A DNA stretch of 64,000 bases from contig JAACJO010000015.1 of the NCBI GenBank assembly GCA_013368445.1, positions 248,001-312,000 of the forward strand. The letters run 5' to 3'. Positions 48,146 through 59,627 of the stretch are shown here, in pieces. A program made the position numbers and the translations under genes. This DNA is from Leucocoprinus leucothites. Taxonomy: Eukaryota > Basidiomycota > Agaricomycetes > Agaricales > Agaricaceae. Below the pieces are notes generated by a model, which saw only the letters and a program-made list of their open reading frames with translations, was not told the origin of the DNA and did not search any database. The stretch's first letter is position 1, and every line of letters starts with the position of its first letter.

Positions 48146-49421
48146 TCACAGTAAGGGACTTCTTTCGTCCGCTCTGCTCTAATCCCCAAGTTAAGAAATT
48201 TGCTGATCCTTGAACGTCCGAAACCTCGAAGAAGAATATGAGAGAGTGTGAGATTATGAGAGGAGAGTGGAATAGAGAACAAAGAGAAACATAGCCCACT
48301 TTTGATGACAGAGAGAGACCAGCGTTTGTTGACGAGCAATCTTTCTCCGACGAGCGCGTGGAGGTTGCCGGAAGCATGATGCATGACGTGTTTGTCCGCT
48401 CGGGATCATGGGTGGCTGTGTCCTAGGAACCCTGAACTCTTGCCGAGATGCCGATTCCCGTAAGCCTGTTGGTCATCTACATGTCTACACTCAACTTACG
48501 CGTATACACGGCCTTAGATCGCTTGGGGGTAGCCCAGCAGTACGACGAGAGATCATGTTTGGCTATCTCCCCTCCCTGATTAAGTCTTTTGCTTTTTTTC
48601 CCAGGGGGATTAAGCATTAGATCCTGTGGTAGATCGACTTGATCCGCAAAATTGGGTCCAGCAAATTGCTCACGATATTATACTTATATACTCTTCTCTC
48701 CAATTTAAAGTAGCCACTGCTGGTCTGTCAACCAGGTTGTGAAACAGGCTACCTAGACAAAGTCCGCGATGCAAAGCCATGGTGATTGCTCGTGCTCACT
48801 GACTCCATCCAGTGAATTCACATCCAGCACCTTAGTATGCAAAAGCGGATACACGATACTCTATCAGATTGACATTTCCTTGCAAAAATCATGGAGTTAA
48901 GTCAGAATATGTATATTACAAGCCGAACTCAGCAATGTGTTCTGGTGATAACGATGCGGTGAAGTGGGTTTGTTTTCCGGTGGGCACACTTTCTAGAGGT
49001 TATAAACGCCACACTTACTCTAAACCAAGATGTAAACAATCACTAGCGATAGCACCGTCTTTCAACGTTGAATCCCGGCGTCGGCCTTACATAAAATATG
49101 AATGCAACAATTCCAGAGTGAAAGTGTTCGTAATTCAGGAGTTATGGGAGAACGCATCCGCGCTACATTGCTTAAAACGTTAGTCAATGACCAGTTGAGT
49201 TTATGTACCTTCAGTGGGTCATAGCATAGCAGTCCTCAGAATGGCTATCGGCGGAAAGTAAAATTGAGGAGAAAGTCTGCCCAATAGAAAAAGGGTCAAA
49301 TCCATCATCCGTTGATATCTACAGACATTGAATGTGAGGGGGCACAGACCTGCCGGTTGTAAATTCATAATAGGCCAAGGAACGCTTTTCTCTCTTCGTC
49401 CACCCCACACTAACATCCAAC
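48146..49421. other. intergenic, 1.3 kb
   Basis: Promoter of the ABC1 gene and DNA without recognisable coding content. Confidence 0.5.
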
Positions 49422-49994
49422 ATGCCCCTAGCCTCAAGCTTCTGGTCCGCAAAACAGGCCCGATCGCTACCAAATCGTAAGCGTAAAGCCGGAAATGCTA
49501 ACAGAAAGGCTAAAAAGAGCAGCGAGATAGCCAAGAGGGCTCATCCCTCTTCTCCTATACCAGAGCCAATCACAGAAGCTTCAGAAGCCACTGCACCGGA
49601 TACTATAGACGTAGACGCCATCGAGTCGGATACAGAATAGGATGTACCCGCAGAAGGGACTCTCACACAAAAGGACATTGAGCTGCGTGAGGACTATGAG
49701 GATCTATTCGAGGGGTACGAGTATCTTAAGACCGAGTTTATCAATGTCTCGCAGCAGAATATTGCAATGTACAAGGCCATCCAGAAGATGAAACCCTCAT
49801 TCGAGATGTAGGTGGCGTATCTCGATGGATTCAGAGCCAGCACCTTTCAAAGGAGAGACCTGGGGAGACTTCTACAGCACGCATCATACTCGAAGCCAGA
49901 GGCGCCGCCAATTATAATCGTATTCATGAATACACGTAACAGTGGAACCCTTGGCTTTATTTGGGCGTTTGCCTTGACCGGATCTTGTCACTGA
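49422..49994 (+). pseudogene. decayed reading frame with two in-frame TAG stops
   Basis: From an ATG at 49422 a single frame stays open for 191 codons apart from TAG at 49638-49640 and TAG at 49809-49811. The first part is basic then acidic (NRKRKAGNANRKAKKSS, then a Pro/Glu/Asp-rich stretch). The middle has a helical or coiled-coil look (LREDYEDLFEGYEYLKTEF). No catalytic domain is present and no family is recognised. The composition suggests the N-terminal part of a degraded mobile-element or nuclear protein. Introns could in principle remove the stops, but no good donor/acceptor pairs were seen around them. Confidence 0.4.
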
Positions 49995-51279
49995 CGCCAA
50001 AGTCATAAGCTCAAAAACCTGTGAAAAGGCTCATGGAGGCTGACAAAACCGAGTCCGGTTCCATTGTTAATAGACATTAAACATGGTCCGAATGTAGTGT
50101 ATGCTCCACGAATCTGCAGTCCTTTGGACAGCAAAAAACGCGGACGCTGATAACACTGCCAACAATAGCACCACGACATGAGGCGAGATTTGGGGTTCTG
50201 CCTCGTGTCGTTTCAGTGACGCCTAGGATAGCCACCAATTTGCCGCTCCTGGGGAGAGCTTGGAATGATACTTGCTGCGCCAGACCGAGTTTCACATCGT
50301 AAGCTTGCCCCAACTTGTGACGATCAACCCACAGGAAGAACATTTTGTTCTCGAAGCATAGAAGCGCGGTTTATTGAAATCTCCGGCAAAGCAACCCAAC
50401 TACCATCACTGTGCCTTGTACAGTCTGTGAAATGAAGGAGCAATTGCCTATGAATCGTTTTTCGTAATCTGCCTTGATTAAACATCCTTCTGGCCCTGCC
50501 GTCCTGGCAAATAATCATGCTCGGGGTCTGGTCAAGATGCCGAAGGAACTCGTCCTGGTCTGGATGCATGAATTTAATAGTCAAGTGTCCGATGTTCGAG
50601 TAGAAGCGGCCTATTCGTGGCAATTGTTTTTGAACTTCACATGGGTTGCAAGGGAGAACAATGGACGGTTGAAGTCGAGCCTCATGTTCAGTGATTTGTG
50701 GTGCCAACCCTGATCAAGGTAGTGTTTGCCGAGAATAGCCGGTGGGCGGCTTGTGCACATTTGGGCAGTGACTAAGCGTCGCGCCGAAACGTCACGTTTC
50801 CACAGCCACCATGCATTGTTTTCAGAGTGACGCCGGGTTCGACATCTAGCAACAGAAATTCTACGACTGTTGAAACCAAGCGACAAGCCGGTAGTTTTTT
50901 ATTAGGCAGTTGTTGTTCATGACGACACGCCTAGAGATATATAAAAGAGAGCTCTGGTTTCTTTCCCTCCAGTAACATCACCTCCTATCTCTCGGGCTCG
51001 TGCTGGACACAGTCTTTCCGCGTCAGTTCACGCAGTTACTCAGCGTTTCATCAATCAGGGCTTTCGAGCGACTCTGACGGAGAACCTCGTGTGTTCTTTC
51101 ATGGGCAGGGGCTTTGCATCAAACTTCGCTTAGATCTCTCTGAACACGTTTTTTAAGGGTCTTCCATTCTGCGCTAGCCGGTGCTATAATACCTGGACGC
51201 GTCGCCACAAATTTTTTTGTTTCGCGGTTTCATTGGACTTCATCTGCACCTTACTTCACTGTCCTTCTGTTTTCTCGAC
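49995..51279. other. intergenic, 1.3 kb
   Basis: One 127-codon minus frame (50324-50707) has no recognisable domain. The right third is the promoter and 5' UTR of the SET-domain gene. Confidence 0.45.
50938..50947 (+). promoter_or_regulatory. TATA box upstream of the SET-domain gene
   Basis: TATATAAAAG is a full-consensus TATA element on the plus strand. Pyrimidine-rich DNA (TTTCTTTCCCTCCAG) follows about 15 bases downstream, a common fungal start region. It implies a 5' UTR of about 300 bases before the ATG at 51280. Confidence 0.5.
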
Positions 51280-52680
51280 ATGTCAGCGACGACACAAACG
51301 ACATTTACGAAAAAACCTTCGAGACCTGGTGTCTCCCTGGTTACCACGCCTCCCAAACAAGACTCTTCTTTCAACGACAACGAATGCTTGAAAGCACCTC
51401 CAACACCGATATGCGCTGTTGTCAATGACCAGATCAGGCTCAACCCAACGCACGCGTATCCTGACTTTGATTTCGCATCCTATGTACGACATCGCTCGTA
51501 TACCCTGTCTACCATCGACTTTGGGCGTTCCATGGGTGCCTCTTTCTTGGACGACGGAGTTCATGATATTCTTGCGGGCTTGATAGAAGAACTGCCTGAC
51601 TCAGTTTCCAAGGCTCCCTCGCACGAGATCCGAGATGCAAGAGAGAAAGGTCTTGGGATGTTCGCGACTTCTTTCATCCCACCTAGGGGTTTCATTTTTG
51701 ATGAGCATCCAGTAATCCTTGCACCTTATCTTCTCGGAGTATCCGTTCCTCTCGCCGAGATGTACACCGAGCTCTTCGAATCACTCCCAAAATCGGCCTT
51801 TGCCTATGCCACTTCCCTGGCTACTTCGCACCAAGATGACGTTAGGCCCAAATCGGCCTCAGCACCCCCTTCACTCCCACCACCATCCTTCTATGAAGAT
51901 ATCATGCAAACCAATTCAGTTGCAATCGACCTCCTCGTTCCCACCAATACACCTTATCACGAGCTCACAACCCATCGAGCACTTTTCCTCCTCCTGAGTC
52001 GGTGTAACCACAGCTGTGACCCCAATGCTGTTTGGTCTTGGGATTCATCGACGCTGATGCTCACTCTCACCGCCCTACGGCCCATCGCGCCGGGTGAAGA
52101 AATAACGATTTCATACATATCACTTTCTGGAAATCACGCTGCACAGCGAGCCCAATTAAAAGCCCTGTGTGGTTTTGATTGCACCTGTGAAGAGTGTACA
52201 CTTCCGTCCTATGTCGCAGCTAGCACTGGTAGCGTGTATGCCGATAAGCCGGTGGAGATTACTCGCGCAGTTACAGGAGCCCACTGCTCGAAGCGGGACG
52301 ATAACACATCGGGCTGTGATCTTCCCACTTTCGAGGAGTGGTATCAGGATAGCACGCTACCTGATACCATACTCATTAATGCCCATAAAAATGCCCTATA
52401 CCGCATCGAGCAGGAAAGGCCTGCTTCTTCTTATCTCGGTGTATCAGGACGCTCCCCTCGGTCCACACCTCTTAGTACGACTGCACAGCTTATGGATCAC
52501 CACGTGGAAGCAATAGCCATGTGCTACGGCGCATTGGGAGACGTGACGAATTTTCGCAAGTGGATTGTGATAGCAAAGGAGTCCAGAACGCAGCATAAAG
52601 ACAAAGTCGTGTTTTCCGGGTGGTTGTCTAATCCTTCGTCCTTTCCATTGTGGGGAAAGAGGTGTCCTACGATAGTGTAA
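51280..52680 (+). CDS. SET-domain protein (SMYD/SET5-like), intronless
   Basis: Predicted protein-lysine methyltransferase of 466 residues in a single exon, unusual among its intron-rich neighbours. The ATG at 51280 is preferred over upstream in-frame non-ATG codons. The SET domain starts around IRDAREKGLGMFATSFIP (the G-x-G SAM motif region) and continues with a helical i-SET segment. The core follows: LLSRCNHSCDPNAVWSWD (the NHSCxPN motif), then LRPIAPGEEITISYI. The post-SET zinc cysteines are in FDCTCEECTLPS. The C-terminal region is helical. There is no MYND zinc finger, so it belongs with the SET-only fungal proteins. The substrate is unknown. The gene is complete, ending at TAA 52678-52680. 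Confidence 0.85.
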   Translation: MSATTQTTFTKKPSRPGVSLVTTPPKQDSSFNDNECLKAPPTPICAVVNDQIRLNPTHAYPDFDFASYVRHRSYTLSTIDFGRSMGASFLDDGVHDILAGLIEELPDSVSKAPSHEIRDAREKGLGMFATSFIPPRGFIFDEHPVILAPYLLGVSVPLAEMYTELFESLPKSAFAYATSLATSHQDDVRPKSASAPPSLPPPSFYEDIMQTNSVAIDLLVPTNTPYHELTTHRALFLLLSRCNHSCDPNAVWSWDSSTLMLTLTALRPIAPGEEITISYISLSGNHAAQRAQLKALCGFDCTCEECTLPSYVAASTGSVYADKPVEITRAVTGAHCSKRDDNTSGCDLPTFEEWYQDSTLPDTILINAHKNALYRIEQERPASSYLGVSGRSPRSTPLSTTAQLMDHHVEAIAMCYGALGDVTNFRKWIVIAKESRTQHKDKVVFSGWLSNPSSFPLWGKRCPTIV

Positions 52681-53065
52681 TTTAGTGATTCTTGGGTCCA
52701 AGTTTAATAATCATGTGCTATGAGATAGCTTAATCTAGAATAATGACTCTGATGTATCTATAGACAATTTGCATTGTATTAGTACCAACAAAACACTTTC
52801 ATTATTATCTTTGATTGTTCCGAAATCGAGTTCTATGAACCGATGTATCGGAGAGCTAGAATGACAACTTCCGTTCCCGTGTCTCCGAAAGTCTGAAGCT
52901 GGCGGCTGAGCCCCCTGTCGTACTCGTGACGAAAGTAGAAATCTGCTAGAAAATAGATCGAGAATTCCAAAGGTTACCACACGAGTATTCCTCACTTTCC
53001 TGAGTATGAAATCTAAATAATGTCCTATTCCAGCCTCGAAAAGAAACAACAATATTAAAAGAAAA
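52681..53065. other. convergent spacer
   Basis: About 0.39 kb lies between the SET gene and the FCP1-like gene stops. AT-rich; no gene is seen. Confidence 0.5.
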
Positions 53066-55338
53066 CTATCCTGTTGGCCCAAGAACTCCTGGAACTACGT
53101 CTATCCCCAACTCCTGCAACACCTCTCTCCCCTTCAACGCCCAATATGCCTCAGTTCCCGGGTGATTGAACCATAATCGATCTTGGACACTCTCAGCTCC
53201 TTCGCCATCTTTCCCAGTCCTTGGCTCATCAATGGGGACTCCAGTATGCTCGGTCTCGGACTCTGCAACCCGACCCTCTTCTCCAGGGGGTGAAGTTCCA
53301 CGAGGTGGTGAAGATGTGCGTGGGGGTGGTTCATCGGAACCGACAGAGGACAGGCTACGTTCTCTCTCAGGAAGAGGCCGGCCCCCTCGCTCGTCTTCCT
53401 TCGACACCTTCAACTTCTTCCGGCTCCTGGCACCATCTCCAGAAGATGTCGATGCAATAGATGCTTCCCTAGCTGTATCGCGCCCACCTTCGATCAACGA
53501 TTGGATGAGCCCTCCGCTTCGTACCCACGCAGCAACGTTACTCTCCCTTTTCACCGCATCCAGAACCCCAATTACCGCCAGCAAAGTCTCGTCGTACTTG
53601 ACTGTACTCTGCTCCTCGAGTTTCTCCAGTTGCTGCTCGATATGCTCCTTCTTTTTGTTTTCCTTCTTTTCCTTTCGCCTGCGCTTCCGAGGACTTTCAG
53701 CTTTGGGTCCTTGGATTAGCTCCTGATTATTTGCATCTGTTGCGAGGGTTGTAGTATCTGGCTGCTGTATTTGGCCGAGGTCGAGGCCCTCGCTGGTCTT
53801 GTCTTTGCTGAGGAAGTCTTCGATGGGCTGCTTCCCAGCCAGGACACCGGCGTATTTTTCTCGTGCGACTTCTAGTTCTCGGACGGACATGTCGTGTTTT
53901 CGCATTTCGAGGTCGTATTCTTTGAGACACAGATGATTGTAGGGTTGGAGATGGGCTTTGAGAGGCGAGTCATCGAGGAGCAGTGTTGTCTTCGCCGAGT
54001 GTTCTCGCTTTAGGGGTGATGGCGCTGAAGAACTATCGGTCGAAGGCCCAGAGTCAACAGAAGGTTCTATCGGAATGGAGTTGAGCTCGCTCCATGGTTT
54101 GTTGAGATCCTTGGTTGTTTGCACTTTTCTCCCTGATAATGAAGCAGATCAAAATCAACCCTTCCTAATAGAAACCATCCAGGTCACACACCATAATCAT
54201 TAGCACCCAACCCCAGGCGATCCCTGGCCCATATCGCAATTAACTCTCCCTTCCTATCCCCAAAACACTTCTCCACCATGTCGTTCACACTGTGAGGCTG
54301 TGCAGAACTCCATACCATTGTATCCAGCCATCGTTTGGTAATCGGATGAAACAAGTAATTGCGAAATGAGGTGAGGTATGGTCGTGGATGGGCGGTACGA
54401 AGTGGTCGGGGCTGCGAAGGATCGAACTGGGCGTATACGTCGTCTTTGGTCGCCGCAGTACCACCTCCAGCACGTCCCGGTAGGCGATCGTGCCATGACC
54501 GGTGAGGACTGCGGTAGACGAGCGTCCCGTTCAAATCTAACACCAAAAGCTTCCTAACCACCCCCTCTACGTCCACGTCGGTCCTCGTAGCCCCGGCCAG
54601 CGCCTCGCTTTGCTCGGCTGAAATTTTCAGATACTCCTCGCTTGGCCCCAATTTTCTCTCCATATGCTCACGCATCTGTTTATTCAGAGCTGGAGGGGGT
54701 GTCTGGTGCGCAGTCCTGTTATTGCGTATGGGCCGGCTTTCGCGGCGTCGAAATAATAGATTTGAGAAGTCTTGAGTAGAAGGTTCCTGACCAGCTGGGT
54801 CGTTCGTGTTGTTACTGGAACTGGCTATTGGATTCGAAGTCGAGGTAGATGAATGATACGTTCTCGTTTGGGGTCGGTAGCCGCGTGCTCTTGCAGAATT
54901 GTATTCGTTACGACGATTGTGAGTTTCAGGATAGTGTCTGTCTCTTGAGGATCGATAACCGTTGTCGTAGTTGGCGTGGCGAGTATGGGCGCCGTAAACG
55001 TCCCTGGAACGACCATACGTGGAGTTCCAACGCCGATTACCATCGTAATCCCGATACCCATATTCTCCGGATGGAGAATTGTAGGATGCCGAATTGTTGT
55101 CCGCTACGTATTCTCCACTTCGCCACCGTTGGCGATGAGGTGCATCTGCATAGTCACTCATATACGTGTTATTGTGCCACGAGTCGTAAGGTCTCGAGGA
55201 GAACGACGAATAAGTCGGACGGTTTTCATCGAAATCTCCACGACGTTCACGCCAATTTTCGTATCGGCTGGAATCCTCGGCTTGCTGCTGGTCTTGCTGC
55301 GTATGCTGCCCGCTTCGTGATAGCCTTTGTGGACGCAT
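53066..55338 (-). CDS. FCP1/NIF-like HAD-family protein, variant active-site motif
   Basis: One gene, not two: an intron at about 54125-54183 joins two long frames. The ATG at 55336-55338 is the first in frame. Residues up to about 190 are disordered and Arg/Tyr/Ser-rich. The FCP1-homology (HAD phosphatase) domain follows, with LLVLDLNGTLVYRS, RPYLTSFRNYLF, TMVWSSAQPHSVNDMV, KDLNKPWSELN across the intron, and TLLLDDSPLKAHLQPYNHLC. The catalytic motif is DLNGT (54523-54537): the nucleophile Asp is present but the second Asp, the general acid in DxDGT phosphatases, is Asn. The C-terminus is a helical, highly charged region with a nuclear-signal-like PRKRRRKEKKENKKK, suggesting nuclear location. 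It ends at 53066. Confidence 0.85.
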
Positions 55339-55716
55339 GGCCCGCAACGAGGCGAAAAAGCGGAGAGAAGCCACGGACGATATTTTGACTAAGCGCTGAT
55401 GGAACCAGAAAACGTGCGAAGGCAGATCACACTCGTGTGTTGGTATGTGTTTGATCTAATTCCAGTACAGTAAGTACAACCGAAAGGTACAATCAAACCA
55501 AAGTCTACAGTATCTAAAATGCATCAGGGGTAACAAAAAAGGAGCCATAAGAAAGTCATATAAAGACATGGCAAAACGGCGTCATAGAGCATCCAATGAT
55601 AAAGCCGGAGATTCAAGACAAAGACAAAAAGACCATTCGTGTATCTGGCCCAGGAAACATATTTTGGTGGCTGCTCATGGTAAGAGCGTCGAGTCGGCAT
55701 CGCGAGTCGCCGGAAA
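55339..55716. other. spacer
   Basis: About 0.38 kb lies between the FCP1-like gene start and the BTB gene stop. No independent gene is supported; the 70-codon minus frame here reads through a likely intron and 3' UTR of the BTB gene. Confidence 0.45.
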
Positions 55717-57094
55717 TCAGATAGTGCGCTGCTCATGGGAAATCAACCAAATAAATAGGTATCGGCCAGAAAGGGGGGCTTCTACTCACCTTCACGGATG
55801 CCCACTGCACGATGACATCCTTGATCCTTTTCTGCAATCCTTCATTGCATAATTGGCAGCTCAAGTTTTCAGTCAACGGCTGGAAAGCGCTTCGCATGCT
55901 GTGGGTGGACAAGTCTACCCGCATCAGCGTCGGATCAGAATAACGACGGGACCAAAAAGGGGGAAGAAAGAGAAAAAAGCGACGGGGGAAGGAGTGGACT
56001 GTTAACCAGAAAGCGACCACATACCAGGCCTTGCATCCCATGCCAAATACGCCGAAACTAACGCCCAAGCTCTCGTCAGTTTCTTCTGATCTTGAAAACT
56101 GCACTGTCTTGTCGCCGGGTGCGGGTGCGGTGGTGATAATAGGATTTGTTTCAGTGCATTGAAGCGATCCAAATGCAAGCATAGAAGCCGTTTCAAGTAA
56201 AGCGCCCCCATGCGGTCTACAGCTTCCTCAGGAAGATTTGAGAGGGGGTATGAGAGAAGATGTGAAGAAGTTGCGACCGCCAGTTCTTGTAGGTCATGGT
56301 GCGCTGCGAGAGTGTAGAGTTGAAGAGGGAATAACGGAGCGTGAGTGAGCAAAAGGTCGTAAAGGGGTGTTCGAGGAACGATATGATTCTTCGGAACTAA
56401 ATCGTAATAAGGCATTTGGTTAACTGCGGTAGTCAAAATCTCAAAGCTCGGCGAATGTTGCGCTGATGATGTCCCGTATAGCATGTGGAGTATGACATTC
56501 AGCACCGCAGATGTATCGGGGACATGTATAAGCTCGTCTGAACGGCTGGGGTTCGATGGCGCCTCTCGTGTTGGTGTGTTCTTATCCAGATCTCGGTGTG
56601 CCTCAAAGACCCGGCGAAATGCATGTGGCGAGGTACCTCTCAAAACTTGAGAGTGAACATAAAACAATACCATGTCGGAAGTGATAAATGTTGTGTCTGG
56701 CTCCACCGTATGTGCTCCAGGGTGAAAAACGGTGGACAAGGATATGACCGTCGTGGTGTCATCTTCCTCAGTGGCCTCGGATTCTTGCGGTGATGGGGCA
56801 TGCGACGTCTATGTGCAATTCCCATGAGCACAAGCACCACCAAGAAAATAAACAAACTGACCATAGGTGGGGACTGTGCCTGAAATTGATGTCCCAGGAA
56901 GTCCCTCGGAGGTGAGATCGGCGACGGATACGTGAGGTACAGATTCGGGGAACCCTACGAGCGACATATTCAGTACTGAGCGGCAATAATTTGATTTTTT
57001 CAAGATAAAATATTACCAGAGGAAGCTGTGCACTCTGCTCAACATTGGAGGGGTAATCGTAGTAAGGTGGTATAGTGTTTCGAGACGGATCCAT
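55717..57094 (-). CDS. BTB/POZ-domain protein
   Basis: Basidiomycete BTB-family protein, expected to mediate dimerisation or cullin-3 binding. The model starts at the ATG 57092-57094 (MDPSRNTIPPYYDYPSNVEQ). It splices to GFPESVPHVSVADLTSEG, then by an intron near 56810-56860 to an acidic linker (SPQESEATEEDDTTT). The BTB fold follows: DTTFITSDMVLFYVHSQVLR, then SPHAFRRVFE, HVPDTSAVLNVILHMLYGTS and a BACK-like helical region (LYTLAAHHDLQELAVATSSH). Two 3' exons (SAFQPLTENLSCQLCNEGLQ and a short tail) end at 55717. The N-terminal exons and the exact last exon are less certain than the central 245-codon frame. Confidence 0.75.
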
Positions 57095-59627
57095 CCTCGG
57101 ATCAAAGCACTTAAAGGACTCCGGTGGTACTATGACGGTCGCGCGAACAACGCAACAACTATCAGCTAAGAGCAAGTCGACGTAGGCAAAGCAGATCCCG
57201 CAAAGGTCCAGGAACTGGGGAGATCACTCGGAATGGATCCCCCCGGTGTTTTATAGGTACCCGCCAGTGGAGTCGCTGTGAATTGAGCCAAACGATGCGA
57301 TGTGTCAACTGGTCTTCCCGAAAGCTGCGCCCCACAAGCGCTTCTTTCTACTGATGTGGTGTCGGAGCTTTGCAATTCTGGTGCATAGAAACCCCATTTT
57401 CGTAACATTTCCGGAGAGGTATTTGGGCGCGATACGCAGCGCAAGCTTACATACTGCTATTTCTAGTCCCCTTCAAGAGGCTTTTCAAGAGAAAAAGCTG
57501 GACATCCACGCACATTGCCGCCCCTTTCAAGCAACCAGTGTCATGGCTGACGTCAAATTATATCATAGTTTCCTTTCTCGTGTAATCAGCGGTTCCCAGC
57601 CAAGAATGGTACACGCAGGCCAATGAATGATCATCAAACCCAATTAACTATTTTGGGACCGCGGGACCGTGAAGTTGGCGGTCTCTGGTTCTTTTTCAGG
57701 AAAATGAATGCAACTAGGTGCGGAAGACAAGATGAGGCTGGAGTTTCCAAGCTTCTTACACGTTTTCAGGTTCCTTGTAACCCTCAATGTCATGCTAAGT
57801 GTCGGTCTTCCCTGTTTCTGATTGAAGATAAATGAAATATGACCATGAACACTCCTTTCTGGAAACTAAAAAACTCTTTCCGCAGCTCTTGCAGCTCAAC
57901 CCTGCAGAACACGACTTGTGTGGGGTGAGGATGAGATAAGGATGAGAATTAAAAACAATGCTATTTTGTATCCCTAAGATTTGCACAACTAGAATAGTTT
58001 ATTCCTGACCTCGAGTGGTGGAAATTTTGCTATGACATTGGGATAGTTGCGACCGCGTCCAACAAGTACCCGTGTTCAATGCCGGAGTTCCTGAGTGCTG
58101 ATCTCCTTTCAAGGAAGCTTCTTATAACGTTCATGCCAGCCTCCTAAGTATATCGTATGTCATACAAGACGAACAAAACGTGTCGATTGAGCTTCTGTGA
58201 TAGGTGAGATCTGATGCAGTACATAACATGGCGATAACGAAATAAAGCCGCCCATTCATCGAATTGCCACTCTTTGCCCGCTCTTCCTCGCTTCTGCACC
58301 GAGTCGCAACCGTCGATGTTCACATATCGAATTTTCAAAGATGACAGCTGTTCATTCCGATCTTCCGAGCTTGACACAGATTAGAACAAACATGTAAAGC
58401 TGAAAGAAAAGTGCCGAAAATTCCACTGAGAAGAACCCAGAAGCAGAGTGGAGGACATGGGTGCCTGCAGGATAACTGAATCTATCTTGAGCGTTGCCCA
58501 ACGATTGTGACAAAAAAAGAGAAACGGGGAAAGCATGCCCGAAGAAAATCTGGGCGTATTTGAGTGAATCAGAGCCTACTGACGTCATTATCGATGTCAT
58601 GATTCAACTTTCAACAACTTCAAGGTTCAACCTGCAGGATAAGATCTAGATGAAATCTCATAGACCAAGGTGATTGACCACCATCAAAAGTGACCCAGAG
58701 AATGACGAGAGTGAATTATGTCAACATTTCGGTAAACATAAGACAGACCGTAAACAATCGCAAATAATTTAACTCATCCTCGGACCACGGCTCGGTTGTC
58801 GGAGCTATGTTGCTTCCAAGGATCAATATTCAATGATCATCTTTATAACATTGATCATAATGCCATGGATCACTTCTCTGGATCCTTTTCTCTCACTCTT
58901 TCTCTCGCGAGTCTAGGGCAGCAGTCAATGATAAGCAATGCTCAAGCACTCATCACCGCTGTTCATTCACACATCTTTCTCCTGTCTTCCCTGGCGCGTC
59001 GTCCAATACTAAGCGACACTCGGGCTAACGGTTGATTTGGGCTATTTATGTTGAACCGCCCAAATATCGCAAGAGGTTCACCGCTTGTCATCAAAAATCT
59101 AAAAACCTCGGCTTTCGCGTCCACCTGCTCCCAGGAAACATGAGGGCTAAGCACTTCATCCGAGGCCGTAACTCTCGCCTCCGAGGCGCCATCAACAGTC
59201 AGCCACCGAGTAATGAGTCTGGTGGTCAACGCAACCTGGTCTGCTAGTCTTTGCTCCCCCACCACCACCCTTCCCCTCCCCTCAGCTTGCCCTAGTCAAG
59301 GCAGTGTCTTTTGTCTGCCACTGGATTTGTCATTTCTTGACTTGCAATTTCATTGCAAATAACTACTCTAATAAGCAGGAATAAGAGCTCCGGAAAACGT
59401 TGCAGCCTATCAATCAAACCCTGACAAGAAAGATTGTTGTAGTCTCAGAGTAACCTTGTACAAGTGGTAGCACGTATCAACGACCTTTTTGATCAAGTAG
59501 ACCCTGAGGTATTCATCCCCTTCTGCTCCTGCTCAACTTACTCATTTTTTTTCTTCTTAGTTCAGCCTTTTTCCAAAGATCGACGTGGCGTTAAGCTCGA
59601 CCCTGCAGGGACTGCCATCATCCTCCC
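57095..59627. other. intergenic, 2.5 kb
   Basis: Short frames only. A minus frame at 57166-57444 abuts the BTB gene and might be a 5' extension of it. Minus frames at 58144-58600 have no recognisable domain. The last few hundred bases hold the promoter of the next gene, with a T/C-rich tract near 59545-59562. Confidence 0.45.

Noticed and set aside
53066..54124. Separate 352-codon gene downstream of the HAD gene
   Set aside because: It continues the FCP1-homology domain (KDL block and DDSP motif) and joins the upstream frame across one short intron, so it is the 3' half of one gene.
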